In this document: positions 49,461 to 57,732 of the stretch, one piece after another
How the letters are laid out: each line of letters opens with the position of its first letter
How positions within the stretch are numbered: position 1 is the stretch's first letter
Source of the DNA: Cognatundibacterium curvum
GTDB lineage: Bacteria > Pseudomonadota > Gammaproteobacteria > Burkholderiales > Burkholderiaceae_D
NCBI RefSeq assembly: GCF_014284235.1
Contig: NZ_JACOGD010000001.1
Span: 124,001 to 188,000, forward strand
Reading direction: 5' to 3'
Length of the DNA: 64,000 bases
Translations under genes and position numbers: made by a program
The notes under the pieces: generated by a model
Seen by the model: the letters and a program-made list of their open reading frames with translations, nothing else
The model's database searches: none
Told to the model about the DNA's origin: nothing

Positions 49461-51959
49461 ATGTGGTTGATCTCCTGGCGTATGACTTTACGCGACTGGC
49501 GTGCGGGCGAATTGCGCTTCTTGCTGGTGGCTTTGATGATCGCGGTTGGTGCGCTGAGTGCCGTCGGTTTTTTCACTGACCGCATGCGCAATGGCCTGGC
49601 CAGAGATGCGCATCAGTTGCTGGGTGCGGATTTACTGGTCAGCGCTGATCAGCCCGTCCCGGCCAGCTGGAAGGCGGAAGCCAGTCAGCAAGGTTTACAG
49701 CTGGCTGAAACCGTAGTATTTCCAAGTATGGCGATCAGCGGCCAGGGTGATCAACTCGCGACGCGCCTGGTGTCGCTCAAGGCGGTCAGCGCTGGCTATC
49801 CCTTGCGTGGGCAGATGAAGTTACTTCAGGGCGAGCGCGAAGTCGCGACCATCACCATTCCGGCCGCCGGGACCGTTTGGATAGATCCTGCCGTGCAGGC
49901 CGCGCTGCGTGTGCAGCCCGGATCCTTGCTGCGACTGGGTGAAAAGGAATTCAAGGTAGCAAATCTGATTGGCGATGAACCTGATCGTGGCGCCGGTTTC
50001 ATGAATTTTGCGCCGCGCGTGATGATCGCCTTACCTGATCTGGTGGCCACCGGCCTGATCCAGGATGGCTCGCGCGTGACCTATCGTTTGCTGCTGGCGG
50101 GTGACAAAGCGGTCATCCAGGCTTTTCAGCAAACATTAAAAAACCGCATAGAACAGCAGGCACTCAAAGGCATACGGCTGGAATCGCTGGACAGCGGACG
50201 TCCCGAAATGCGCGCGACGCTGGATCGTGCCGAACAGTTTTTATCGCTGGTCAGTCTTTTGTCTGCCATGCTGGCGGCGGTGGCAATTGCGATGGCAGCA
50301 CGCCGCTTTATGTTGCGTCATTTGGATGCCTGCGCCATGCTGCGTTGTCTGGGACTGACCCAGAGCCAGGTGACCTGGCTGTATTTGATTGAGTTTTTAT
50401 TAGTCGGTATTGCCGGTAGTCTGGCCGGTATTTTGCTCGGCTTCCTGAGTCACTATGTATTGCTGGAGTGGCTGGGTGCACTGGTCGCGAAAAATCTGCC
50501 AGCAGCCAGTTTGCTGCCAGCCGTGCAGGGCGTCGCGACCGGGCTGGTGTTGTTGCTGGGCTTTGCTTTGCCGCCGGTACTGCAATTGCGGAATATCCCG
50601 CATAACCGCGTGATACGGCGCGATCAGGATGCGCCGCAGCCTGTGACCTGGTTCAGTTATCTGTGTGGTCTGCTCATGTTTGTCGGCTTATTGCTGTGGC
50701 AGACTGGCGATATCAAGCTGGGTTTGCTGACCAGCGCCGGTTATGCGATAGGCCTGGCGCTGTTTGCGCTGATTGCCTGGGGCAGCGTGAGCGCATTAAA
50801 GCCTGCACGCAATCTGTTTAGCTCAGCTTCCTGGCGCTTTGCCGTGAGCGCCTTGCAGCGCCGCCCGGGTGCCAGCGTGATTCAGGTGGTGGCATTGGCA
50901 CTGGGGCTGATGGCCTTGTTATTGCTGACCGTGATACGCTCAGATCTGGTCTCTGCCTGGAAAAAATCCACACCGGCTGACGCACCGAATCAATTCGTGA
51001 TCAATATCCAGCCGGATCAGCGCGAGCCTGTCGCCGCCTTGCTGCAGCCTTACTCGGCACCGCGTTTTTATCCCATGATACGCGGCCGCTTAGTCGCGAT
51101 TAACCAACAGGCAGTCACCGCTGAAACCTTTGAGCAGGATCAGGCCAAACGCCTGGTAGACAGAGAGTTTAATTTGTCGACCATGGATGATCTGCCGGAA
51201 CTCAATAAGATCACGGCGGGTCAGTGGTTTGATGCATCTAAAGCGAATGTCGCAGAAGCCTCGGTTGAAGAAGGCATAGCAAAAACTCTGAGTCTGAAAC
51301 TCGGCGATCAGCTGAGCTTTGATGTGGCAGGTCAGCAAACCACCGTGACCGTGACCAGCCTGCGCAAGCTGGACTGGGGTTCGATGCGGGTCAACTTTTT
51401 CGTCATCATCAATCCGGCTGCTATGCAGGATATGCCGCAGACCTGGATTACCGCTTTTCATTTGCCAGCTTCCGACCAAAGCCTGATACAGAAAATGACG
51501 GCGCAATTCCCGAATCTGACAATCGTCGATGTGGGCGCCATGATACGGCAATTGCAGGCTGTGCTTGATCAGGTGGTGACAGCCGTGGAATTCCTGTTTG
51601 CCTTCACCTTGTTGGCAGGCGTACTGGTTTTGTATGCCGCCTTAGCCGGTACTCAGGATGTACGTATGCGCGAAGCTGCTTTACTGCGTGCTTTGGGGGC
51701 GACGCGCCAGCAATTGTCACGCGCGCAGTGGATAGAGTTCTTACTCATCGGTAGTCTGGCCGGGGTGTTGGCGGCCGCTGGAGCGACGGCGATAGGCTGG
51801 ACGCTGGCCACCTATAGTTTTCAGTTTGAGTGGCAATTCTCGCCCTGGGTCTGGCTGGCCGGTGCTGCCTTAGGTGCGGGCTGCGCTGTGACTGGCGGCT
51901 GGCTGGGCCTACGGCATGTGCTCAGACAGGCCCCCATCATCAGCTTGCGTGAATCCTGA
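49461..51959 (+). CDS. FtsX-like ABC transporter permease (YbbP-like)
   Basis: An 832-residue permease with about ten membrane segments in a 1 + 3 + 3 + 3-like arrangement: one at the N-terminus (FLLVALMIAVGALSAVGFF), two clusters around residues 260-450 and 685-810, with large periplasmic domains between. LRALGATRQQLSRAQWIEFLLIG near the C-terminus is the FtsX/MacB family motif. The usual partner ATPase (YbbA) is not adjacent in this window. YbbP-type permeases probably extract lipids or lipoproteins. Confidence 0.87.
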   Translation: MWLISWRMTLRDWRAGELRFLLVALMIAVGALSAVGFFTDRMRNGLARDAHQLLGADLLVSADQPVPASWKAEASQQGLQLAETVVFPSMAISGQGDQLATRLVSLKAVSAGYPLRGQMKLLQGEREVATITIPAAGTVWIDPAVQAALRVQPGSLLRLGEKEFKVANLIGDEPDRGAGFMNFAPRVMIALPDLVATGLIQDGSRVTYRLLLAGDKAVIQAFQQTLKNRIEQQALKGIRLESLDSGRPEMRATLDRAEQFLSLVSLLSAMLAAVAIAMAARRFMLRHLDACAMLRCLGLTQSQVTWLYLIEFLLVGIAGSLAGILLGFLSHYVLLEWLGALVAKNLPAASLLPAVQGVATGLVLLLGFALPPVLQLRNIPHNRVIRRDQDAPQPVTWFSYLCGLLMFVGLLLWQTGDIKLGLLTSAGYAIGLALFALIAWGSVSALKPARNLFSSASWRFAVSALQRRPGASVIQVVALALGLMALLLLTVIRSDLVSAWKKSTPADAPNQFVINIQPDQREPVAALLQPYSAPRFYPMIRGRLVAINQQAVTAETFEQDQAKRLVDREFNLSTMDDLPELNKITAGQWFDASKANVAEASVEEGIAKTLSLKLGDQLSFDVAGQQTTVTVTSLRKLDWGSMRVNFFVIINPAAMQDMPQTWITAFHLPASDQSLIQKMTAQFPNLTIVDVGAMIRQLQAVLDQVVTAVEFLFAFTLLAGVLVLYAALAGTQDVRMREAALLRALGATRQQLSRAQWIEFLLIGSLAGVLAAAGATAIGWTLATYSFQFEWQFSPWVWLAGAALGAGCAVTGGWLGLRHVLRQAPIISLRES

Positions 51960-52015
51960 ACCGAATCGCAAAGAATCAACGTTTAAAAATTAGCAGGAAA
52001 GTCAAAAAAAGAAGT

Positions 52016-52459
52016 ATGACAACAGAACAAAACAGTCATCAGCAAAATGATGGGCAAGGTGATGTGCAAGAAGAACAGACCGTCACCCTGTATCAACGCA
52101 TAGGCGGTGCTGAGCCGCTGCGGCAAATGGTCGATCGCTTTTATGACCTGATGGAGCTGGAGCCGGAATTTGCAGGCATACGCGCCATGCATCCGACTCC
52201 GACCGATGGTTCGCGTGACAAATTATTCTGGTTCTTGTCGGGCTGGATGGGTGGCCCGGATTTGTATATCAGTCAGTTTGGTCATCCGCGTTTGCGTGCG
52301 CGCCATTTGCCATTCGCTATCGGCGTCAGTGAGCGTGATCAATGGCTGCGTTGTATGGCCTGGGCGATGCAGGATGTGGGCATCGCTGAAGAGCTGCAAC
52401 TGCACTTGATGAATTCCTTCTTTCAAACCGCCGACTGGATGCGGAATACACCCGGATAA
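52016..52459 (+). CDS. Group II truncated haemoglobin
   Basis: A 147-residue 2-on-2 globin. Core motifs: LYQRIGGAEPLRQMVDRFYDLM, KLFWFLSGWMGGPDLYISQFGHPRLRARHLPFAIG, with the proximal His in the HPRLR helix region and the group II Trp in QWLRCMAWAM. The first 22 residues are a hydrophilic Gln-rich extension. Such globins bind oxygen or NO; no partner reductase is nearby. Confidence 0.9.
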   Translation: MTTEQNSHQQNDGQGDVQEEQTVTLYQRIGGAEPLRQMVDRFYDLMELEPEFAGIRAMHPTPTDGSRDKLFWFLSGWMGGPDLYISQFGHPRLRARHLPFAIGVSERDQWLRCMAWAMQDVGIAEELQLHLMNSFFQTADWMRNTPG

Positions 52460-52464
52460 GGCCT

Positions 52465-53919
52465 ATGACAACAATGGTGTGGATGGATTGGGCGCTCTTA
52501 CTCGGCTTGTTATGCGTGCTGGGCTTGTTAATTCTGCTCTTGCTCAGACAAGGCAAGGCTGGTAATGCAACGTTGGGCACGGAGCTGCAAGCTTTGCAGG
52601 CTTATTTGCAGCAGGCACAATTACAGCAGTTGCAAAGTCAGGAAAGAACAGAACGCTCACTGCGTGAGCAATTGCAGTCCACTGCGCTGGCGGGACGTCA
52701 GGAAATGGGCAGTAATCTGGCCCGGCTGCAGCAGGCTTTGGTACAGCAACTGGCCCAGGGCGCGGGTTTGCAAAAAGGGCAGCTGGACAGCTTCGCGCAA
52801 CAACTGGAGCAATTACGTCAAACCATGCTGCTGCAAAGCCAGGGCGGACGCGAAGAACAGACCGCCAGCCTGAAGCAGATGGCCGATACCCTGGCGCAGC
52901 GCATCGATCAGCTGACCGAATCTAACGCACAGCGCATGCAGGAAATCCGCAGCACGCTGGAACAAAAGATACAGCAACTACAGGCTGAAAACAGCAGCAA
53001 ACTCGAAGAGATGCGCAAAACCGTGGATGAGAAACTGCATGCCACGCTGGAGCAGCGGCTGGGTGAATCGTTTAAGCTGGTTTCTGATCGTCTGGAAAAA
53101 GTGCATCAGGGTCTGGGCGAAATGCAGCAACTGGCAATCGGTGTGGGTGACCTGAAGCGGGTGCTGACCAATGTCAAAACCCGTGGTACCTGGGGCGAAG
53201 TGCAGCTGGAAATGGTGCTGGAACAGATGCTGACACCCGATCAGTATGCAAAGAATGTAGAAACCGTGCCGGGTTCCGGCGAGCGGGTTGAATTTGCCGT
53301 CAAGCTGCCCGGCAAAGAAGAAGGCAGGGCGCCGGTATGGATGCCTATCGATGCCAAATTCCCTAAAGAGCAATACGAGCGTCTGTTAGATGCCGCCGAA
53401 CGGGCCGATGCAGAAGGTGTGGCGCTGGCTGGCAAAGAGCTGGAGCGCAGCATACGCATTGAAGCTAAGACCATTGCTGAGAAATACGTATCCCCCCCTT
53501 TGACAACCGATTTCGCCATCCTGTTTTTACCGACCGAAGGCTTGTATGCCGAAGTCATGCGCCGCCCCGGACTGGCTGATGATTTGCAGCGCAGTTTCCG
53601 CGTTTCCGTGGCCGGACCCTCGACTTTATCCGCTTTGCTGAACAGCCTGCAGATGGGCTTCCGCACATTGATACTGGAAAAACGTTCTTCCGAAGTATGG
53701 CAAGTGCTGGGTGCCGTCAAAACGGAATTCGGTAAATTCGGTGAAGTGCTGGCAGCGACGAAGTCAACACTGGAGCGCGCCGCCAAAAATATCGACCAGG
53801 CCGAAGTCAGAACCCGTCAGATGACCCGCAAGCTCAAGCAAGTCGAGCAAATGCCTGAACTGCAGGCACAAATGCTGATCGACAGTGCGAGTGGGGCGGG
53901 TGAGGATGGCAGCGAATAA
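52465..53919 (+). CDS. rmuC: DNA recombination protein RmuC
   Basis: A 484-residue RmuC. N-terminal membrane anchor (WALLLGLLCVLGLLILLLL), a long Gln-rich coiled coil (about residues 35-230), then the nuclease-like core with TRGTWGEVQLEMVLEQML, RVEFAVKLPG, PIDAKFPKEQYERL and FLPTEGLYAEV. RmuC limits DNA inversions and is linked to restriction-endonuclease-like folds. It follows the globin gene after five bases, so they share a transcript. Confidence 0.93.
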   Translation: MTTMVWMDWALLLGLLCVLGLLILLLLRQGKAGNATLGTELQALQAYLQQAQLQQLQSQERTERSLREQLQSTALAGRQEMGSNLARLQQALVQQLAQGAGLQKGQLDSFAQQLEQLRQTMLLQSQGGREEQTASLKQMADTLAQRIDQLTESNAQRMQEIRSTLEQKIQQLQAENSSKLEEMRKTVDEKLHATLEQRLGESFKLVSDRLEKVHQGLGEMQQLAIGVGDLKRVLTNVKTRGTWGEVQLEMVLEQMLTPDQYAKNVETVPGSGERVEFAVKLPGKEEGRAPVWMPIDAKFPKEQYERLLDAAERADAEGVALAGKELERSIRIEAKTIAEKYVSPPLTTDFAILFLPTEGLYAEVMRRPGLADDLQRSFRVSVAGPSTLSALLNSLQMGFRTLILEKRSSEVWQVLGAVKTEFGKFGEVLAATKSTLERAAKNIDQAEVRTRQMTRKLKQVEQMPELQAQMLIDSASGAGEDGSE

Positions 53920-53958
53920 AGCTCGGGGCAGGTGGCTTACCAATACCCGCAAAGGTAG

Positions 53959-53976
53959 GGCGCATCGCGATGTGCC
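53959..53976. repeat. Palindromic repeat, copy 1 (one mismatch)
   Basis: GGCGCATCGCGATGTGCC; the consensus GGCGCATCGCGATGCGCC is a perfect 18-base palindrome, usually preceded by GTAG or similar and followed by CTACG or GCATG. Seven copies lie in 53.9-57.7 kb. Confidence 0.85.
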
Positions 53977-54068
53977 GCATGGGCTTACTTCAATCAATGG
54001 CCGATGAGTATCGCGTATATGTTTTGCGAAGTGTTTTTAGAAAATGAAACAACCGATAGGAAAGTAAC

Positions 54069-54557
54069 ATGCTTAATTTTCAGCCTATTCGACGCCATCT
54101 CGTTGGTCTGTTGCTACTGATAGGAATGTTGATGACTGTCCAAAGCGTTGACGCTACTAAACCTGTATCCAGGAAAACCATTTTTAAAGGGATAGAGTTC
54201 AATGAATTGCAAACGACAATCATTGAAGAATATCGTAAGCTTGGTTTTGAGTTTAAGAGTAGTAAGAAAACGGAAATTCCATTCGGCTTCGTTTTGGAAG
54301 TTTATTTCGACTATTTACCAAGAATAACAAAGGATGACCAGGGGGGGACATTCTGTCGGGTGGTAATTTTAAAACAGATACAAGGAGATGAGATTTTATA
54401 TTATGTCAATCTACACGGTTTTCAATTTAATGATTCAATTATTATATCGGATGATGCAGATCAAGTTCGTCGTGTCAAAGCATTTAGTGATCAGAAACTT
54501 GGGTTATCCAATGTAAAAATCAGACTTGACAAATATTTAGTCCCAGATAGGTGGTAG
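54069..54557 (+). CDS. Exported protein of unknown function, paralog A1
   Basis: A 162-residue protein with signal peptide (HLVGLLLLIGMLMTVQSVDA). No family recognised. The mature part is rich in Lys, Asp and Ile and probably a small alpha/beta domain; no Cys pair or catalytic motif is evident. AGGAAAG precedes the ATG. It is the first of a tandem pair with 54683-55168; the 5' 200 bases and upstream region are nearly identical, the middle diverges and the last 90 bases are again similar. Codon use looks AT-richer than the flanking chromosome. Confidence 0.72.
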   Translation: MLNFQPIRRHLVGLLLLIGMLMTVQSVDATKPVSRKTIFKGIEFNELQTTIIEEYRKLGFEFKSSKKTEIPFGFVLEVYFDYLPRITKDDQGGTFCRVVILKQIQGDEILYYVNLHGFQFNDSIIISDDADQVRRVKAFSDQKLGLSNVKIRLDKYLVPDRW

Positions 54558-54572
54558 CTAAAGTACAGGTAG

Positions 54573-54590
54573 GGCGCATCGCGATGCGCC
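54573..54590. repeat. Palindromic repeat, copy 2
   Basis: Perfect GGCGCATCGCGATGCGCC in the leader of paralog A2, at the same place as copy 1 in the leader of A1. Confidence 0.85.
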
Positions 54591-54682
54591 GCATGGGCTT
54601 ACTTCAATCAATGGCCTATGAGTATCGCGTATATGTTTTGCGAGGTGTTTTTAGAAAATGAAACAACCGATAGGAAAGTAAC

Positions 54683-55168
54683 ATGCTTAATTTTCTGCCT
54701 ATTCGACGTCATCTCGTTGGTCTGTTGCTACTGATAGGAATGTTGATGACTGTCCAAAGCGTTGACGCTACTAAACCTGTATCCAGGAAAACCATTTTTA
54801 CGGGGATCGAGTTCAATGAATTGCTAACGACAGTTATTGAAGAATATCGTAAGCTTGGTTTTGAGTTTAAGAGTAGTAAGAAAACAGAAATTCTATCCGG
54901 CTTTCGTTTGGAAATGGATTTTGTTTATTTGCCAAAAATAACAAAGGATGACAAGGGAGGTACCATTGGTGGGGTCGTAATTGCAAAACAAACTCGAGAA
55001 ACTGAAGATGAATATCATGTCTTCCTATACGGTATTCTTTTTGATAAATCAATTATCTTAACTGATGATGCAGATCGAATTCGTCGTGAAAAAGCATTTA
55101 GCGATCACGAACTTGGTTTATCCAATGTAAAAATCAGACTTAAGAAATATTTAGTCGAAGATAACTAG
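54683..55168 (+). CDS. Exported protein of unknown function, paralog A2
   Basis: A 161-residue paralog of the preceding gene, 614 bases downstream in tandem. Signal peptide is identical but for one residue (Q to L before it). The middle, from about residue 70 to 125, has changed strongly (for example FGFVLEVYFDY versus SGFRLEMDFVY), while the C-terminal LGLSNVKIRL is kept. Function unknown; divergence centred on the mature middle is what one would expect if that part binds a variable partner. Confidence 0.72.
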   Translation: MLNFLPIRRHLVGLLLLIGMLMTVQSVDATKPVSRKTIFTGIEFNELLTTVIEEYRKLGFEFKSSKKTEILSGFRLEMDFVYLPKITKDDKGGTIGGVVIAKQTRETEDEYHVFLYGILFDKSIILTDDADRIRREKAFSDHELGLSNVKIRLKKYLVEDN

Positions 55169-55170
55169 CA

Positions 55171-55284
55171 GGTGCGACAGGCAGAATCCTGTTGGCAATT
55201 GTGCACTGGGGCGATGATGTGCAACTGAACGTCGAAGGCACAACGGTACTTGGTCAAAAGACCGTAAGGCGGAACGAATTGTAG
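55171..55284 (+). other. Possible coding remnant ending RRNEL
   Basis: A 37-codon open stretch with no good start (GATGRILLAIVHWGDD and onward) ends at a TAG just before palindrome copy 3. It reads like a protein C-terminus but matches nothing I know, and its last 20 bases (GGCGGAACGAATTGTAG region) recur before copy 6, so part of it belongs to the repeat. Confidence 0.3.
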
Positions 55285-55291
55285 CCAGTAG

Positions 55292-55309
55292 GGCGCATCG
55301 CGATGCGCC
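55292..55309. repeat. Palindromic repeat, copy 3
   Basis: Perfect 18-base palindrome, preceded by GGCGGAACGAATTGTAG 24 bases or so upstream, a flank shared with copy 6. Confidence 0.85.
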
Positions 55310-55471
55310 GTATGGAATCGCAAATATCATCAAGACTGATCAAAACGCCTGCTGTCCAATGGTGAGGATAAAAGCTTGCTTCTGCCAAGCGATGCATGGT
55401 CCAGCAAGAACAATCTGAGACCCGATTGAAGAAGCTATACCGGACGGTCGCTATGCCAAACAGTCAAATGC

Positions 55472-55489
55472 GGCGCATCGCGATGCGCC
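55472..55489. repeat. Palindromic repeat, copy 4
   Basis: Perfect palindrome 43 bases before paralog B1; the shared leader GCCTTTGAGAGAGAATAAAG follows it, as after copy 6. The rest of 55310-55471 holds no gene I can support. Confidence 0.85.
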
Positions 55490-55532
55490 CTTCGGCGGCG
55501 CCTTTGAGAGAGAATAAAGCAAGGACTCAGCC

Positions 55533-56162
55533 ATGGCAGAAATAGAAAACAAATCCAGCCGAAATTCCATACCCTATAGCTCAATTGCAAGATTTGAAGA
55601 CGACATTCATCGTGTATTCCCCAAACACGCAATACCTGACATTCAAGACATGGGTGGCACCAGTTTTGAAAGTGGAGTTCGGGTGTTGTGCAAGGGGAAA
55701 ATATGGAGCGATGTTATCGGAAAACGTTTAAACGTCGATGAATTGAATTCGACTTTCATGTCTTGGGTGTGTTATGTACCGTTAAATATCCTTAAGTATT
55801 ATTTTCCTGCTCATTTGATGTATGCTGCAATCCTGCTTTCGGGAGGTTCCATCATAAATTATCCGATGGACATCGCAGATGCCTTGGTGTTACCACCGTC
55901 ATTGGACCCGGATATCCTGAAGGATATTGATCACGAGCTTTTAATGACCTGCGGCGACTTAAGTGAGCGTTGGGAGCCTAGAGTTGAATTCTATAAATGT
56001 ATGAACCCAGAGGAGCGCCGCTGCGTTGCCTGGTTTTTGGAAATTTATGGACAGTGCAGGGCTTCCGATTTCACGCCGCGTGGTTTGGAATACTTTAAGC
56101 AGAATATCGAGTTCTGGAAAAACTCATCGCTACCGCTCTCTCTGTTTTCGAAACAAGAGTAG
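55533..56162 (+). CDS. Cytoplasmic protein of unknown function, paralog B1
   Basis: A 209-residue soluble protein without signal peptide or membrane segment; no family recognised with confidence. Visible features are SIARFEDDIHRVFPKH near the start, CKGKIWSDVIGKRLN, a hydrophobic segment YVPLNILKYYFPAHLMYAAILL and a closing helix NPEERRCVAWFLEIYGQ. AAGGA precedes the ATG. Paralog B2 lies at 57038-57658. Repeated small cytosolic genes between palindromes suggest an expanding family such as immunity proteins, but no toxin is present. Copy B1 ends KQE after the shared LFS. Confidence 0.72.
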   Translation: MAEIENKSSRNSIPYSSIARFEDDIHRVFPKHAIPDIQDMGGTSFESGVRVLCKGKIWSDVIGKRLNVDELNSTFMSWVCYVPLNILKYYFPAHLMYAAILLSGGSIINYPMDIADALVLPPSLDPDILKDIDHELLMTCGDLSERWEPRVEFYKCMNPEERRCVAWFLEIYGQCRASDFTPRGLEYFKQNIEFWKNSSLPLSLFSKQE

Positions 56163-56249
56163 ATTGTGTTATGGCCCCGAGGCCGAACAAATTGTGGGTG
56201 CAATGTGCGCCATCTATTGCGCCGTGCGAAGCAGCGGTAGCACAGGTTG

Positions 56250-56267
56250 GGCGCATCGCGATGCGCC
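56250..56267. repeat. Palindromic repeat, copy 5
   Basis: Perfect palindrome 87 bases after the B1 stop. The 327-base gap 56163-56489 holds only this repeat and the short frame at 56403. Confidence 0.85.
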
Positions 56268-56402
56268 TTACGGGGTAAACCTTTCGGCCTTATTGACAGT
56301 ACATCTCAGTGGTGTTGTCCTTTGTGGCGACGCTGAGTATTGCTTGAACCAATTCGAGATAGACATAGAGTGGTGTGACCAAAATTTCCACGGGGGAGAC
56401 AA

Positions 56403-56474
56403 TGTTGATTGCCACATTTGGGCCGACAACGGGCTATAACCTTGCAATGCGGGCCCTCCCGTTAACTGTTTAAA
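56403..56474 (+). other. Short frame MLIATFGPTTGY..., possible broken gene
   Basis: A 23-codon frame with a strong ribosome-site-like GGGGGAGA before ATG. The opening MLIATFGPTTGY is reminiscent of the N-terminus of small unknown proteins beginning ATFGPTTGW, but it then stops, so it may be the stub of a lost gene. Weak evidence. Confidence 0.25.
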
Positions 56475-56489
56475 TGCTGAGGTGGAGCC

Positions 56490-56921
56490 ATGCTTTTTTC
56501 AGAAGATATTCACTATCGCGCTTACGGCGCTCATATAGCAGCGCGCGATTACCCTGCTGCGAGATCAGATTTGCAGGCGTGCATGCTGAATCCTTCCATC
56601 GTTCCGACGCAAATAGCCATGCTTCTTCAATTTATAGGTAAGACCTATTTTTTTGAACAAAACATCGAACAGGCTTTGCATTACTATGAAATGGGTGAGC
56701 AAGCTGGCGTGGGGATGTTGAGGCCCTACTTAAGCACTGCTCAATTTTTGGCCGAGTGGATGAAAGATTATGAACGGACGATTGCCAAATGCGATGAAAT
56801 CATTCGTCTGGCAACATCATCACCATTCGAAAAAACGGAAGATGATCACGGTAGCGACTATTACCTTTCAAAAGCTGAAGACCTGAAGCATTTTTGTTAT
56901 GCGCAGAAAGCAGGAAAGTAA
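56490..56921 (+). CDS. Small TPR-like protein of unknown function
   Basis: A 143-residue all-helical protein resembling tetratricopeptide repeats: YGAHIAARDYPAARSDLQACMLNP, IGKTYFFEQNIEQALHYYEMGEQAG and WMKDYERTIAKCDEIIRLA have the helix-turn-helix spacing and Ala/Gly/Tyr pattern, about three repeats. No signal peptide. GGTGGAG precedes the ATG. Likely a protein-binding adaptor. It sits between paralogs B1 and B2 in the palindrome-rich island. Confidence 0.65.
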   Translation: MLFSEDIHYRAYGAHIAARDYPAARSDLQACMLNPSIVPTQIAMLLQFIGKTYFFEQNIEQALHYYEMGEQAGVGMLRPYLSTAQFLAEWMKDYERTIAKCDEIIRLATSSPFEKTEDDHGSDYYLSKAEDLKHFCYAQKAGK

Positions 56922-56975
56922 TGCTCTGCAATTACTCGTCCAGTACAGTAAGGCGGAACGAATTGTAGAGCGGGT

Positions 56976-56993
56976 GGCGCATCGCGATGCGCC
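56976..56993. repeat. Palindromic repeat, copy 6
   Basis: Perfect palindrome in the leader of paralog B2, with the GGCGGAACGAATTGTAG flank seen at copy 3 and the leader seen after copy 4. Confidence 0.85.
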
Positions 56994-57037
56994 CTACGGG
57001 GTGTGCCTTTGAGAGAGAATAAAGCAAGGAATCAGCA

Positions 57038-57658
57038 ATGTCAGAAATAGAAAAAAAAATTTACACGACTACCGGACTCTATTCTTCAATTCTAAGATTT
57101 GAAGACCATGTTCATCGCGTTTTCCCTAACTATCCGATACCCGACATTCCAGGCATGCGTGATAGTAGTTTTGAAAGTGAATTTCGTGTGTTATGCAAGG
57201 GAAAAATATGGAGCGAAGTTATTGGAAAACGCTTAAATTCCGCTGAATTGAATATGTCTTTTATTCTTTGGGTGCGCTACATACCCTTAAATATTCTTAA
57301 GTATTATTTTCCTGCTCATTTAAAGTATGCAACAATCCTGCTTTCCGAGGGAGTCGGGGAAAATTATACGATGGACATTGCAGATGTCTTAATTTTACCA
57401 CCGTCATTGGACCAGAATATCCTGGTGGATATCGGTCGTGAACTTTTTATGTGCAGCGGCGACTTTAGTGAAGGTTGGGAACCCAGAGTTGAATTCTATA
57501 AATGTATGAACCCGGAGGAGCGCCGCTGCGTTGCCTGGTTTTTGGAAATTTATGGACAGTGCAGGGCTTCCGATTTCACGCCGCGTGGTTTGGAATACTT
57601 TAAGCAGAATATCGAGTTCTGGAAAAACTCATCGCTACCGCTCTCTCTGTTTTCGTAA
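57038..57658 (+). CDS. Cytoplasmic protein of unknown function, paralog B2
   Basis: A 206-residue paralog of B1. N-terminal two thirds differ at roughly a third of positions (for example FPNYPIPDIPGMRD versus FPKHAIPDIQDMGG), whereas the last 57 residues are identical apart from the end. At DNA level 55980-56163 and 57485-57668 differ by two bases only; one of them turns an AAA codon of B1 into the TAA stop here, removing three residues. The start and ribosome site match those of B1. Function unknown. Confidence 0.72.
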   Translation: MSEIEKKIYTTTGLYSSILRFEDHVHRVFPNYPIPDIPGMRDSSFESEFRVLCKGKIWSEVIGKRLNSAELNMSFILWVRYIPLNILKYYFPAHLKYATILLSEGVGENYTMDIADVLILPPSLDQNILVDIGRELFMCSGDFSEGWEPRVEFYKCMNPEERRCVAWFLEIYGQCRASDFTPRGLEYFKQNIEFWKNSSLPLSLFS

Positions 57659-57676
57659 CAAGAGTAGAGCCAGTAG

Positions 57677-57694
57677 GGCGCATCTCGATGCGCC
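57677..57694. repeat. Palindromic repeat, copy 7
   Basis: GGCGCATCTCGATGCGCC, one central change. Its outer arms extend the symmetry to 26 bases (57673-57698). It ends the repeat island, between convergent genes, where it could act as a terminator. Confidence 0.85.
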
Positions 57695-57732
57695 CTACAC
57701 AGCTTAAACACATGAACGTGTTGGACGGCTGA

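Noticed and set aside
53959..57694. CRISPR-like array of short repeats
   Set aside because: The repeats are palindromic, spaced irregularly by hundreds of bases with genes between, and no cas genes are present.
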